A stretch of 64,000 bases of DNA from Candidatus Peribacteria bacterium (GTDB lineage: Bacteria > Patescibacteriota > Gracilibacteria > UBA1369 > LOWO2-01-FULL-3), in the NCBI GenBank assembly GCA_943356465.1, contig CALREX010000004.1, forward strand, positions 1-64,000, read 5' to 3'. Made by a program: the position numbers and the translations under genes. Numbering within the stretch: position 1 is the first letter of the stretch; the number at the start of each line of letters is the position of its first letter. The notes under the pieces were generated by a model, which saw nothing but the letters and a program-made list of their open reading frames with translations, was not told where the DNA came from and made no database searches. This document shows positions 17,884 through 26,849 of this stretch, in pieces.

Positions 17884-18180
17884 ATGCCGGAAATACAACC
17901 AAAAGAAACAAAATCAAATCTTTCTCCTGTGGCTCAGGAAGTCATGCCGTACATGGAAAAGATAACAGAAATTTTGAGAAGAAGAGATCTTGTTGCATTT
18001 GCCAACAAACTTGTAAGACAGGCAATGCAAAAAGAAATTTTAAACGAACAAGAAAAAGCTGATTTTGAGAATGTTGTCGAAGATGTAAGAACACAAATGA
18101 TGAAAGATCTTGAAAAAGATGAAAATGGTCAAAAAATTGTGTCTAACTATTTGGATGGAATCAAAGAAGCAATTCAATAA
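17884..18180 (+). CDS. Small conserved-looking helical protein, unknown function
   Basis: The 98-residue product is highly charged and predicted almost wholly helical, with no signal peptide or membrane segment. I do not recognise a family. A promoter (17852-17860) and a strong terminator (18212-18241) bracket it, so it is a free-standing transcription unit between dgt and xerC. It could be a small cytoplasmic binding or regulatory protein, but nothing in the sequence says which. Confidence 0.65.
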   Translation: MPEIQPKETKSNLSPVAQEVMPYMEKITEILRRRDLVAFANKLVRQAMQKEILNEQEKADFENVVEDVRTQMMKDLEKDENGQKIVSNYLDGIKEAIQ

Positions 18181-18211
18181 GTAATTAGTGACTTTTAATC
18201 CACGCTCTGAT

Positions 18212-18241
18212 AACCTTTAAGATGACCTTAAAGGTTTTTTT
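18212..18241 (+). terminator. Intrinsic terminator abutting the xerC start codon
   Basis: AACCTTTAAG (18212-18221) pairs with CTTAAAGGTT (18227-18236), loop ATGAC, followed by a run of T to 18241. The xerC ATG begins at 18242 with no gap, so either xerC is read from a start at the ATG or this is an attenuator. Confidence 0.88.
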
Positions 18242-19147
18242 ATGAAATTCTCCGAGCATTTACAGAAATTTTTGGAATATCTCGAAATCACAAAAAACAA
18301 ATCCAAGAAAACTTTGGAGAACTATCAGCATTATTTGAAAAGATTCATAGAGTTTTTGGACAAAGATATCGAGCCTGAAAAAATCACACTTGAAGACATA
18401 AACAAATACAGACTTTATTTGAATCGTCTAACCGACGCTAAAGGAAATACACTTTCATCAAAGACGCAAAATTACCATATCATAGCCCTTCGCGCATTTT
18501 TGAAATATTTGATAAAACAAGATATCGAAACTCTAGCGCCGGAAAAAATCGAGCTTTCAAAAATTCCACAGCGCACAGTCGAAGTCATGAGTCGTGAAGA
18601 ACTTGAAAGTGTTTTTAACACTGTTGATAAATCAAAACCATTGGGTATTCGAGATACTGCAATTTTAGAAACACTTTATTCTACGGGACTTCGTGTAAGT
18701 GAATTGAAAAATCTGAATCGCGATCAAGTGGATTTGAAAAGGAGAGAATTCATGGTTCGTGGAAAAGGCAAGAAACCGAGAATCGTTTTTCTTTCAAAAA
18801 ACGCGGTAACTGCGATAGAAAATTATTTGAAAACACGAGTCGATAATTTCAAACCACTATTTGTAAATAACCTCAAGGTAAGCGATATTTTGGAAGAAGA
18901 AAAACACAGATTAACCGCAGTAAGTATCGAAAAAATGGTTCGAAAATACGCACTAAAAGCCGGTTTAATAAAGAAGATTACTCCACACACTTTCCGCCAC
19001 AGCTATGCGACAGAGTTACTAATAAACGGCGCCGATATCCGCAGTGTACAAGAAATGCTCGGCCACAGCTCAATCACCACAACCCAAGTCTACACACACG
19101 TCACCAACAAAAAGCTCAGAGAAATACATGAAAGGTTTCATAAATAG
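18242..19147 (+). CDS. xerC: Tyrosine recombinase XerC/XerD
   Basis: The 301-residue site-specific recombinase resolves chromosome dimers at dif in partnership with FtsK. The N-terminal SAM-like DNA-binding domain covers residues about 1-95 and the catalytic domain about 115-300. The catalytic set includes the Arg in STGLRVSEL, then H249 and R252 in HTFRHSYAT, H275 in LGHSS and nucleophile Y284 in QVYTHV. Whether it is XerC or XerD cannot be told without its partner; a single Xer could serve alone. The T-run of a terminator touches its ATG, so translation is probably leaderless. Structural element copy 1 follows it. Confidence 0.93.
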   Translation: MKFSEHLQKFLEYLEITKNKSKKTLENYQHYLKRFIEFLDKDIEPEKITLEDINKYRLYLNRLTDAKGNTLSSKTQNYHIIALRAFLKYLIKQDIETLAPEKIELSKIPQRTVEVMSREELESVFNTVDKSKPLGIRDTAILETLYSTGLRVSELKNLNRDQVDLKRREFMVRGKGKKPRIVFLSKNAVTAIENYLKTRVDNFKPLFVNNLKVSDILEEEKHRLTAVSIEKMVRKYALKAGLIKKITPHTFRHSYATELLINGADIRSVQEMLGHSSITTTQVYTHVTNKKLREIHERFHK

Positions 19148-19229
19148 AGATTATGGTAAAAATTTAATGAATTAGCAAAAGGGTAGGATATATTTTTTTT
19201 TGGCCTTATTCAAAGATTGGAATGGTTGT

Positions 19230-19370
19230 GGCAAAGAGATAAAAGAGTTTTTTAAGAAATATTGTTCAATTGGCTGAGCTATCATGCATAGCTCAGCCTT
19301 TGTCATGTCGTACATGTTAGACATGACAAATAATTGAACCATTTATTAAAAAATCTTTTATCTCTTTGCC
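19230..19370 (+). repeat. Two-hairpin/outer-stem element, copy 1
   Basis: Outer arms GGCAAAGAGATAAAAGA (19230-19246) and its complement (19354-19370) pair, extended inward by TTTTTTAA and GTTCAATT segments. Inside, hairpin 1 is GGCTGAGCTA / TAGCTCAGCC with loop TCATGCA (19282-19288). Hairpin 2 is TTTGTCATGTC / GACATGACAAA with loop GTACATGTTA (19310-19319). Loops match copies 2 and 3 while the stems do not. It lies between xerC and ftsE, both on the plus strand. Confidence 0.85.
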
Positions 19371-19375
19371 AATTC

Positions 19376-19384
19376 TGATACAAT
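19376..19384 (+). promoter_or_regulatory. Extended -10 promoter of ftsE, leaderless message
   Basis: TGATACAAT ends six bases before the ftsE ATG (19391). A normal start point about seven bases downstream would fall on the ATG itself, so the message is probably leaderless. No Shine-Dalgarno sequence is present. Confidence 0.5.
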
Positions 19385-19390
19385 CAAACC

Positions 19391-20047
19391 ATGATTTTCG
19401 TAGACCGCGTCACAAAAAAATTCGGGAATAAGAAAGTTTTGGACTCTATCTCTTTCAAGGTGGAAGGAGGCGAATTTGTTTGCATCACTGGACATTCCGG
19501 AGCAGGAAAAACGACGCTTATACATACAATTATAGGTGCGGAAAAAATAAACAATGGAAATATTTTTGTTGACGATTTGGAAGTACACAAACTTAAGGGC
19601 GAGCGTCTACAAGCCTACAGAAGGAAGATAGGAATTGTGTTTCAGGATTATAAATTGCTTCCACAAAAAACAGTTTTTGAGAATGTCGCATTTGCACTTG
19701 AAGTTTCAGGATATCCAAAAGATTTCGTACAAAAAAGAGTTACCGAAGTTTTGAAACTCACTGGACTTGAAGAACTTCGAAATAGTTTTCCTCGTGAAAT
19801 TTCCGGAGGAGAAAAACAAAGAGTGGCTATTGCTAGAGCACTTGTACATGCGCCACAATTACTGATCGCCGACGAGCCGACAGGAAATCTTGATCCGGAA
19901 AATGCACTCGCACTTGCAGAACTTTTGCTAAAAATAAATAAATCAGGTACAACAATTTTACTTTCAACTCACAATAAAGACGTAGTGGATCGCGTCAAAA
20001 AAAGAGTGATCACATTAAAAGAAGGGAAAATTATCAGCGACAAATAA
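19391..20047 (+). CDS. ftsE: Cell-division ABC transporter ATPase FtsE
   Basis: The 218-residue ABC ATPase has Walker A GHSGAGKTT, Q-loop VFQDYKLL, signature SGGEKQRVAIARAL and Walker B LLIADEPTGNLDPE. The QDYKLLPQKTVFENV region is FtsE-like. FtsE pairs with FtsX at the septum to activate peptidoglycan hydrolases. No ftsX follows: purM begins 11 nt later. FtsX must be encoded elsewhere, or this ATPase serves another permease. Motifs and length are complete. Confidence 0.85.
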   Translation: MIFVDRVTKKFGNKKVLDSISFKVEGGEFVCITGHSGAGKTTLIHTIIGAEKINNGNIFVDDLEVHKLKGERLQAYRRKIGIVFQDYKLLPQKTVFENVAFALEVSGYPKDFVQKRVTEVLKLTGLEELRNSFPREISGGEKQRVAIARALVHAPQLLIADEPTGNLDPENALALAELLLKINKSGTTILLSTHNKDVVDRVKKRVITLKEGKIISDK

Positions 20048-20058
20048 CTAATTTACTT

Positions 20059-21096
20059 ATGGCAACTTATAAAGAATCTGGAGTCGACATCGACTTGGGA
20101 GACAAATGTTCGGCTATTGCATACGCAGCGGCGAAAGCGACTTTTCCTGGAAGGAAAGGCATGATTGGCGAACCTGTTATAGAAGAAGGTGGATTCACAG
20201 GAGCGATGGATATGGGCGATTATCTGCTTGTACAAAACGACGATGGAATCGGAACAAAAATGCAAGTCGCGGAATCAATGGAGAAATATGACACGATTGG
20301 ATACGATTTAGTGGCTATGGTAGCGGATGATGCGTCATGTGTAGGAGCTGAAACAATTTCAGTTTCAAATACAATTGATGCAAATCGCGTTGATGAGAAA
20401 AAAATAACGGCAATGATGGAAGGGCTTAAAAAAGCCGCAACTGAACATAAGATAATAGTTCCTGGAGGAGAAATTGCAGAACTTGGCGATATTTTAAACG
20501 GATACATTTGGAATGCAACAGCAGTCGGAGTAGTAGAAAAAAATAGAATAATTACAGGTAAAAATATCAAACCTGGAGACAAGGTTATAGGGCTTCAGTG
20601 TAACGGTTTTAGAGCAAACGGACTTTCACTTGTCAGACATGTTTTGAAAGGAAAATTTGGCGCAAATTGGGTACATGAAAAATATGACAATACACGAACA
20701 TGGGGAGAAGTTGTTCTGATTCCATCAGTGATTTATACAAGTTTGATAATTGATTTACACGGAAGATTCAAAGAACAACCAAAAGCGGAATTAAAAGGAA
20801 TAGCTCATATCACCGGAGGTGGAATAGCAGGAAATTTCGGCAGAGTGCTAAAGAAAACAGGACTTGGGGCAAACCTAGATAATTTGCCAACGCCACACGA
20901 ACAAATGCTAAAATTGATAGAAATTGGAGGTATTCCAAAAGAAGATGCATATAAAACATGGAATATGGGAGTCGGAATGTTGCTCGTTTCAAACGATATA
21001 GATGTCATTACTGAGGCTTGTGCGAGACATAACATCAAGATGCAAGTGGTAGGTGAAATTGTCGAAGGCGGAAAAATCACAATCAAAGGTCTATAG
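20059..21096 (+). CDS. purM: Phosphoribosylformylglycinamidine cyclo-ligase (AIR synthetase)
   Basis: The 345-residue enzyme closes the imidazole ring in purine synthesis (FGAM + ATP to AIR). Diagnostic stretches are YKESGVDID at the N-terminus, DGIGTK, DDASCVGAE, PGGEIAEL, GLQCNGFRANGLSLVR, HITGGGIAGN and WNMGVGMLLV. Length is right for a monofunctional PurM. No other purine genes are close by. It starts 11 nt after ftsE and is probably transcribed with it. A terminator-like hairpin follows at 21163-21187. Confidence 0.95.
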   Translation: MATYKESGVDIDLGDKCSAIAYAAAKATFPGRKGMIGEPVIEEGGFTGAMDMGDYLLVQNDDGIGTKMQVAESMEKYDTIGYDLVAMVADDASCVGAETISVSNTIDANRVDEKKITAMMEGLKKAATEHKIIVPGGEIAELGDILNGYIWNATAVGVVEKNRIITGKNIKPGDKVIGLQCNGFRANGLSLVRHVLKGKFGANWVHEKYDNTRTWGEVVLIPSVIYTSLIIDLHGRFKEQPKAELKGIAHITGGGIAGNFGRVLKKTGLGANLDNLPTPHEQMLKLIEIGGIPKEDAYKTWNMGVGMLLVSNDIDVITEACARHNIKMQVVGEIVEGGKITIKGL

Positions 21097-21131
21097 CATC
21101 ATCAGTGAACAGCATTAAAAATTTAGAAAGA

Positions 21132-21151
21132 TTTTAAGAAAATTTAATATC
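21132..21151 (+). promoter_or_regulatory. AT-rich conserved motif upstream of dprA
   Basis: TTTTAAGAAAATTTAATATC differs by one missing base from the motif TTAACGAAAATTTAATATC found upstream of recA (29987-30010) and of the dockerin gene (40106-40129), in the same orientation relative to the next gene. It could be a promoter for an alternative sigma factor or a regulator site; function is inferred. Confidence 0.45.
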
Positions 21152-21162
21152 AATGCTTTAAG

Positions 21163-21187
21163 GTTAGATTATCTCTAACTTTTTTTT
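21163..21187 (+). terminator. Terminator-like hairpin abutting the dprA start codon
   Basis: GTTAGA (21163-21168) pairs with TCTAAC (21174-21179), loop TTATC, followed by eight T (21180-21187). The dprA ATG is 21188-21190. It ends the ftsE-purM unit, or attenuates dprA. Confidence 0.75.
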
Positions 21188-22105
21188 ATGCAAACACTAA
21201 ACCTCACGGACAAAGTTTATCCAGCCATGCTAAAGGAAATCTCAGGTCCTCCTCAAAAACTTTTTTATGAAGGGGATCTCACCATTTTGGACAGAACTTG
21301 CATCGCAGTTGTCGGGACAAGAAGATGCACGGAGTATGGAAGAATGATGGCAGAAAAGATAATAGAAGAATTATCGCATTACGAAGTGACGATCATTTCC
21401 GGGCTTGCAAAAGGCATCGATACGATTGCACACAAAGCCGCGATAAAAAATAATTTAAAAACTGTAGCAGTTTTACCAAGTGGACTCATCGATATTTATC
21501 CACCGGAAAATAAAAATTTAGCGCAGGAAATTTCTGAAAAAGGACTTCTTGTTTCAGAATATGAAGAAAATTCACGTCCATCAAAATACACATTTCCTCA
21601 AAGAAACAGGATCATTTCAGGGCTTTCCATAGCGACTTTAGTCGTAGAAGCTCCGGAGAAATCAGGCGCTCTGATCACGGCACGTCTTGCGCTTGAACAA
21701 AACAGAGAAATATTTGTCGTGCCACAAAATGTTGATAAATTTCAGGGGATCGGAGCTCTAAAACTTTTACAACGCTCCGGCGCATATCCGGTTTCATCAG
21801 GACAAGAAATAATCGAACAACTTAGCCTGCAACCAAAATTAAAACTGGAAATAAAAAATCCGGAACATACAAAAACACCTGAACAAAAGCCGGAGGCACG
21901 CATAAACAAGCCAAAAATCGCTTACAATATCTCAGAAGAAGAAAAAGAAATTTTATTTTCCATGACAATAAATCGCGAAACATCACTCGAAAAAATAAAA
22001 GATAAATCAAAATTCGAAACACAAAAAATCCTCACAATATTATCTTTACTTGAGATAAATAATTTTATAGTGAATAATGCTGGAAGATATATACGTAAGT
22101 GCTAA
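21188..22105 (+). CDS. dprA: DNA-processing protein DprA
   Basis: DprA loads RecA onto incoming single-stranded DNA during natural transformation. The 305-residue protein has the Rossmann-like core (residues about 1-205): VGTRRCTEYG, ISGLAKGIDTIAHKAAI, LPSGLIDIYPPEN, FPQRNRIISGLS and SGALITARLALEQ. A Lys/Pro-rich linker and a C-terminal winged-helix domain (about 240-305) follow. A terminator-like hairpin touches its ATG and an AT-rich motif lies at 21132-21151. An MFS gene starts 10 nt after its stop. With RecA and PilB in the window it supports a competence pathway. Confidence 0.94.
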   Translation: MQTLNLTDKVYPAMLKEISGPPQKLFYEGDLTILDRTCIAVVGTRRCTEYGRMMAEKIIEELSHYEVTIISGLAKGIDTIAHKAAIKNNLKTVAVLPSGLIDIYPPENKNLAQEISEKGLLVSEYEENSRPSKYTFPQRNRIISGLSIATLVVEAPEKSGALITARLALEQNREIFVVPQNVDKFQGIGALKLLQRSGAYPVSSGQEIIEQLSLQPKLKLEIKNPEHTKTPEQKPEARINKPKIAYNISEEEKEILFSMTINRETSLEKIKDKSKFETQKILTILSLLEINNFIVNNAGRYIRKC

Positions 22106-22115
22106 TATTTAAGTT

Positions 22116-23300
22116 ATGGAAAAAATAAGAACCCCGCATAAAAGCAAAGAAGGAAGAATTTTTTCATGGCTTGCGCTGTTAATCGGATTAGCGGCAAGCT
22201 TGATACTTCCGATATTTCCAAACTTCGTAAAATCAGTTTTGCATACAGATGAGGCGGTGAGTATTTTCTTTTCCGTAATGGCATTGATGACATTATCAGC
22301 AGGACTATGCAGTACGATAATTTTTAAAAAATTAGAAAGAACATTCGTAATGAAAGCCAGTTTTATAAGTTTGGCGGTAATTTACTTCATGCTTATTTTC
22401 GTTGTAAGGATCACGGAACTTTCAATTTTAACAACAATAAAATCCTGGTTTGAACTTTTCGCGATTATTACACTATCACTTTTCGTAAGGGATTTTTCTA
22501 ACAGCAAGGATTTTGGAGAAGCAGAAGGCAGATATTTTAAATTTCAAAATATTGGATACTTGATAGGTCCGCTTGTCGGTGGATTTTTGGCCAGCCAGTT
22601 TGGTTACGAGATAGTCTTTATTTTGGCGGCCGCAATAGTGCTTGGAGGATTTTTATATTTTTACAATCATCATGTTATCAAAGAATCTGCCGCAATTATA
22701 AATATGAAAAGAGTATCGACAGTTAAATTTTTTGAAAACATAAAAAATTATTTCAGCGATCCAAACAGAACAAAAGCATATGTTATGAGTTTTTCATTAA
22801 TGGGTTGGTTCATGGTAAAAAGGCTTTATCTTCCGCTTTATGTCGTCGCATCAGGATACCTTAGCAGTGTTACAGGAATTGTGTTTTCGCTGGCAATCAT
22901 TCCATTTATTTTGCTTGAAGAAAAAATTGGAAAATACGCAGATGCAAAAGGAATAAGAATTCCGATTTCATCAGGATTCTTTATCATAGCGGGAGGACTT
23001 CTTTTGACTTTCATAAGCCCTTTCCCTATCTTGAATTTTATTATAATAATACTATCAAATATCGGAGCTGCATTTATAGAACCGATTCAAGAATATTATC
23101 TTTTAAAAAATACACCAAAAGAACAGGAAGAAGATTTCTACGGCATCTACTCAACGTCAACAACAGTATCTTCTTTTTTCACACCAATAATAGGAGCACT
23201 TGTTTTATCAGTACTTCCATTCAAATTTATATTCCTAGTCTTTGCTGTTTTAATAGCTGTAGCAGGCCTTTATTTCAGATCTAGCTTAAAAGGTTTGTAG
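22116..23300 (+). CDS. MFS transporter, uncharacterised
   Basis: The 394-residue protein has about 12 hydrophobic helices, with a cytoplasmic N-terminus HKSKEGRIFSW and a helix 5 segment IGPLVGGFLASQFGYEIVF that resembles MFS antiporters. It lacks a clear motif A between helices 2 and 3, so it is a divergent member. It follows dprA by 10 nt and its last 20 nt overlap the convergent pilB stop. Substrate unknown. Confidence 0.78.
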   Translation: MEKIRTPHKSKEGRIFSWLALLIGLAASLILPIFPNFVKSVLHTDEAVSIFFSVMALMTLSAGLCSTIIFKKLERTFVMKASFISLAVIYFMLIFVVRITELSILTTIKSWFELFAIITLSLFVRDFSNSKDFGEAEGRYFKFQNIGYLIGPLVGGFLASQFGYEIVFILAAAIVLGGFLYFYNHHVIKESAAIINMKRVSTVKFFENIKNYFSDPNRTKAYVMSFSLMGWFMVKRLYLPLYVVASGYLSSVTGIVFSLAIIPFILLEEKIGKYADAKGIRIPISSGFFIIAGGLLLTFISPFPILNFIIIILSNIGAAFIEPIQEYYLLKNTPKEQEEDFYGIYSTSTTVSSFFTPIIGALVLSVLPFKFIFLVFAVLIAVAGLYFRSSLKGL

Positions 23301-25095
23301 TTCTAAAGACTTCTTCCATTGTGGTTAGTCCTTGCGCGACCTTATTTAAGCCATCCTGTTTCATTTTAATCATTCCTTTTTTTAAAGCCGCAGCCTCTAT
23401 CTCAGATAAAGAAGCATTCTTTAAAATAAGATTTTTTATCTCATCATCTATCGTGATCGCTTCGGCTATAACAAGCCTTCCAAGGTATCCGGTGCTGCTG
23501 CATTCATCACATCCGTGAACATGTGGAACTTTTTCAGGAACCACGATTTTTTCACTATCAAATTCTTTCTTTTCACTATCAGCGACAGGGTCCAGAGTTG
23601 AACATTTTAAACAAACTTTACGCACTAATCTTTGCGCAACAATAGTATTTAATGCCGGTGCAATCATGAAAGGAGCAAGCCCCATATTCACAAGACGGGG
23701 AATAGTTTCAAGAACGCTGTTTGTATGAAGTGTGGAAAGTAGCACGTGACCGGTAAGGGCCGCTTGTGCCGCAGTTTGAGCAGTTTCTATGTCACGAATT
23801 TCTCCGAGCATTACGATATTCGGATCATTTCTCAAAATAGATCTAAGACCGGCCGCAAAACTATATCCGGCTTTTTCACTTATCTGACTTTGAACAACTC
23901 CTCGCATATAATACTCAACAGGATCTTCGAGTGTGATTGTCTTTTTCTCAGGAGAATTCATCAAGCTCAACATCGAGTAAAGCGTTGTGCTTTTTCCGCT
24001 TCCTGTAGGCCCAGTTACGAGCACCATTCCCTGCGAAATCTTAGTGGCGTCTTGCAAGGTTTTCAGAGCTTGTCCTTGAAATCCAAGTTCTTCTAGAGTC
24101 AAAGCTTTAACGTCCGAAGGCAGATATCTGCAAACAAATGATTCACCATAAGGAGTAGGAATTGACGCGACACGAACTGCAATTTTTCTTTCATTGAAAT
24201 TAAAAACATAACGTCCATCCTGAGGAATTGCATTTATATTTAATTGCATTCCACTTTTAAATTTTATCTGATCGGCAAGTCTGTGATATGTGTCAGAAGG
24301 CAAAGTGAAAACTATATGCAAAACTCCATCAATTCTAAAACGAACGACTGTTTCGATATCAGAAGGTTCATAGTGGATATCAGAAGCTTTAGTTTTTAGG
24401 GCTGCAACATCAAGCAAATTCAATGCTTCTTCAGCAGGAACACTTCCAAGTTTTGTTGGAAGATCTTTTAATGCAGTGATTTCTTTTTCGTAAGTTTGAA
24501 TAGATTTTTCTTCAACACTTTGTACGAGCTCAATTTTTTTGTATTTTTGTGTGGCATCATAAAGCTTAAATGCTTCAGTGATTCCAATTTCAGAAGCAAG
24601 GCTCAAAGTGACTTCAAATCCTTTATCTTTAAGCATTTGAAGAATTTTTTTTGTTTCATCATTGTCTGGATCAGATACGGCAATCTTAAGAGCTTTTGCA
24701 GCTTTCAAAAACGGAATCATTTTTCCTTTTTTCGCAGTATCAAGATCAAGAACTCTGATGAAATCCGGATTAAGAGGCGTACGCTCGATATCAATGTATG
24801 GCATGTTCTTTTCACGTGCTGATTTCTGCACAGATTTCTCAAGAAACTCTCTATTTACTTCAGAAACCTGACCCATCGCAGTCTGATCAGTAAGACCTTT
24901 TTGGGCTTGTTTAGGATTATTTCCCTCAATCTTTAGTCCTTGGTCTGTTGGCGCAGCAACAGGAGCAACAGTTGTCCCAGTCGCGTTCATAGCTATATTT
25001 GGATCAGCAGGCGCAACAACATTTGCAGTAGCAACTACTGCAGCATTTGTTGGTTGTTGAGTTTTCACACTGTCTCCAATATTTGTATCTGCCAT
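23281..25095 (-). CDS. pilB: Type IV pilus assembly ATPase PilB (GspE family)
   Basis: The 604-residue secretion ATPase drives pilus extension. The first 70 residues are an Ala/Pro/Thr-rich, probably disordered segment. Residues about 75-210 are the MshEN-type N-domain (NREFLEKSV, KGKMIPFLKA). The catalytic core has GPTGSGKSTTLYS (Walker A), Asp box ITLEDPVEYYM, Walker B IVMLGEIRDIETA and His box LLSTLHTNS. A tetracysteine zinc site (CLKCS and CDECSSTGYLGR) confirms GspE/PilB rather than PilT. No pilin or PilC gene is in this window. Confidence 0.95.
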   Translation of the reverse strand: MADTNIGDSVKTQQPTNAAVVATANVVAPADPNIAMNATGTTVAPVAAPTDQGLKIEGNNPKQAQKGLTDQTAMGQVSEVNREFLEKSVQKSAREKNMPYIDIERTPLNPDFIRVLDLDTAKKGKMIPFLKAAKALKIAVSDPDNDETKKILQMLKDKGFEVTLSLASEIGITEAFKLYDATQKYKKIELVQSVEEKSIQTYEKEITALKDLPTKLGSVPAEEALNLLDVAALKTKASDIHYEPSDIETVVRFRIDGVLHIVFTLPSDTYHRLADQIKFKSGMQLNINAIPQDGRYVFNFNERKIAVRVASIPTPYGESFVCRYLPSDVKALTLEELGFQGQALKTLQDATKISQGMVLVTGPTGSGKSTTLYSMLSLMNSPEKKTITLEDPVEYYMRGVVQSQISEKAGYSFAAGLRSILRNDPNIVMLGEIRDIETAQTAAQAALTGHVLLSTLHTNSVLETIPRLVNMGLAPFMIAPALNTIVAQRLVRKVCLKCSTLDPVADSEKKEFDSEKIVVPEKVPHVHGCDECSSTGYLGRLVIAEAITIDDEIKNLILKNASLSEIEAAALKKGMIKMKQDGLNKVAQGLTTMEEVFRTTNLLS

Positions 25096-25199
25096 AAATT
25101 CAGATTCGTTTATATCTGAATATTATAGCAGAAAACAGCTTTGAAAGGAAGTCTAAAAGAGTTAAAATGCAGTACTGATACATCCTTATAAAAACAATT

Positions 25200-26849
25200 A
25201 TGGGAACAAAATGCAAAAACTGTAATAACCAATTTAAAATTACAGATGAAGATTTGGCCTTTTATGAACGCATTTCTCCTGTATTTGGGGGTAAAAAATA
25301 TAATATTCCAGCTCCAACACTATGTCCTGATTGCAGACAGCAAAGACGATTAAGTTTCCGCAATGAACGAAATCTTTACAAGCGCAAATCAGATATGGGA
25401 GGAAAAGAAGTTGTGACAATGTACGCTCAAGAATCAAAATGTCTTGTTTATGATCAGAATGAATGGTGGGGAGATGGCTTTGATCCATTGAAATACGGAA
25501 AAAATTTTTCATTCAATAAGCCGTTTTTTGAACAGTTTCAAGAATTGATGATGGCAATACCGCATATCAGTTTGATAAATAAAGAACCTGAAAACAGCGA
25601 ATATTGTAATTTTGCATTTCGCAATAAAGATTCATATTTAATTTTTACGGCATGGGAAAACGATGCATGTTTCTACTCAAATCGAATAGGAAAATCACGC
25701 GACACATTCGACTCATCAAATGTCACAAGTTGTGAACTTTGTTATTCGGCCGTAGACAGCGAAAATTCATACAATTGTTCTTTTATAAAAAATTGTACAA
25801 ATTGCACAGACTGTATTTTGGGACAAAACTTAAGAGGTTGTAAAAACTGTTTTGCGTCGTTTGGATTAGCGAATAAACAATATTGCATTGGGAATATCCA
25901 GTACGAAAAAGAAGAGTATGAACGCAGAGTAAAGCCATTTTTGGAGAATTTGCCAAAATCAAAAGAAGACTATTTTAATTGGTTGAAAAAGATTCCACGT
26001 CGCTACATGGAAGCGACAAATGTAGAAAATTGTACGGGAGACAACATCTATAATTCAAAAAACGCAAAAGAATGTTACGAAGTAAAAGAGTTGCAAGATT
26101 GCAAATTCGTAAGCAATGCGACGTCTTTGAAAGATTGTTACGATATCAACAATGACGACCATTCGGAATTGGTTTATGAGTGTATAGGAAGTGAAAAAAA
26201 TTATATGCACAGTTTTAACGATATCTGCTGGTTTAATAGTGGAATCTCTTATTGCAGTTTATGTTTCAATTCAAAAAATTGTTTCGGATGCATAGGTTTA
26301 AAGAAAAATGAATATTGTATTTTAAATAAACAATATACAAAGGAACAATATGAAGAACTTGTTCCGAAAATTATTGAACACATGCAGAAAAACAAGGAAT
26401 GGGGTGAATTTTTTCCAATGAATATTTCTCCTTTTTCTTATAACGAATCAATGGCACAGGATTATTTCCCATTAAGCAAAGAAAACGTGATAACAATAGG
26501 ATTAAAATGGCGTGATGATGAGGAAGAAGCACCAAAGACTGGATACAAACTACCGGATTTTGCGAAAGACGCAAAAGAAGATATTTGTCAGCAAATTCTT
26601 ATTTGTGAATCGAGCGGCAAAGCTTATAAAATTTTGCCAAACGAATTAAATTTCTATAAGAAAAAGAATTTACCACTGCCTAGGAAATGCCCAAACCAGA
26701 GGCATAAAGAACGAATGGCGCTAAGAAATCCAAGGAAACTTTATGATCGCAAATGTGACAAATGTGGAACTGACATAAAAACAACTTACAATCCAAAACA
26801 ACCTGAAATTATATACTGCGAAAAATGTTATTTAGAAACAGTTAGCTAA
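25200..26849 (+). CDS. Large Cys-rich protein with terminal zinc ribbons, unknown function
   Basis: The 549-residue protein opens with a zinc-ribbon-like unit (CKNC...CPDC) and closes with another (CDKCG...CEKCYL). Between, residues about 195-350 repeat short units with Cys/Asn at regular spacing (YNCSFIKNCTNCTDCILG, then GCKNCFASFG), which looks like a stacked beta-helix with cysteine ladders. Two similar segments recur: ANKQYCIGNIQYEKEEYE and KKNEYCILNKQYTKEQYE, so the middle is an internal duplication. There is no signal peptide, so it is probably cytoplasmic. I do not recognise a characterised family. Structural element copy 2 begins in its last codons. Confidence 0.75.
   Translation: MGTKCKNCNNQFKITDEDLAFYERISPVFGGKKYNIPAPTLCPDCRQQRRLSFRNERNLYKRKSDMGGKEVVTMYAQESKCLVYDQNEWWGDGFDPLKYGKNFSFNKPFFEQFQELMMAIPHISLINKEPENSEYCNFAFRNKDSYLIFTAWENDACFYSNRIGKSRDTFDSSNVTSCELCYSAVDSENSYNCSFIKNCTNCTDCILGQNLRGCKNCFASFGLANKQYCIGNIQYEKEEYERRVKPFLENLPKSKEDYFNWLKKIPRRYMEATNVENCTGDNIYNSKNAKECYEVKELQDCKFVSNATSLKDCYDINNDDHSELVYECIGSEKNYMHSFNDICWFNSGISYCSLCFNSKNCFGCIGLKKNEYCILNKQYTKEQYEELVPKIIEHMQKNKEWGEFFPMNISPFSYNESMAQDYFPLSKENVITIGLKWRDDEEEAPKTGYKLPDFAKDAKEDICQQILICESSGKAYKILPNELNFYKKKNLPLPRKCPNQRHKERMALRNPRKLYDRKCDKCGTDIKTTYNPKQPEIIYCEKCYLETVS

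Noticed and set aside
19230-19370. Integron attC site
   Set aside because: The two-hairpin elements do not have the RYYYAAC/GTTRRRY core sites at their ends and the arms differ between copies.
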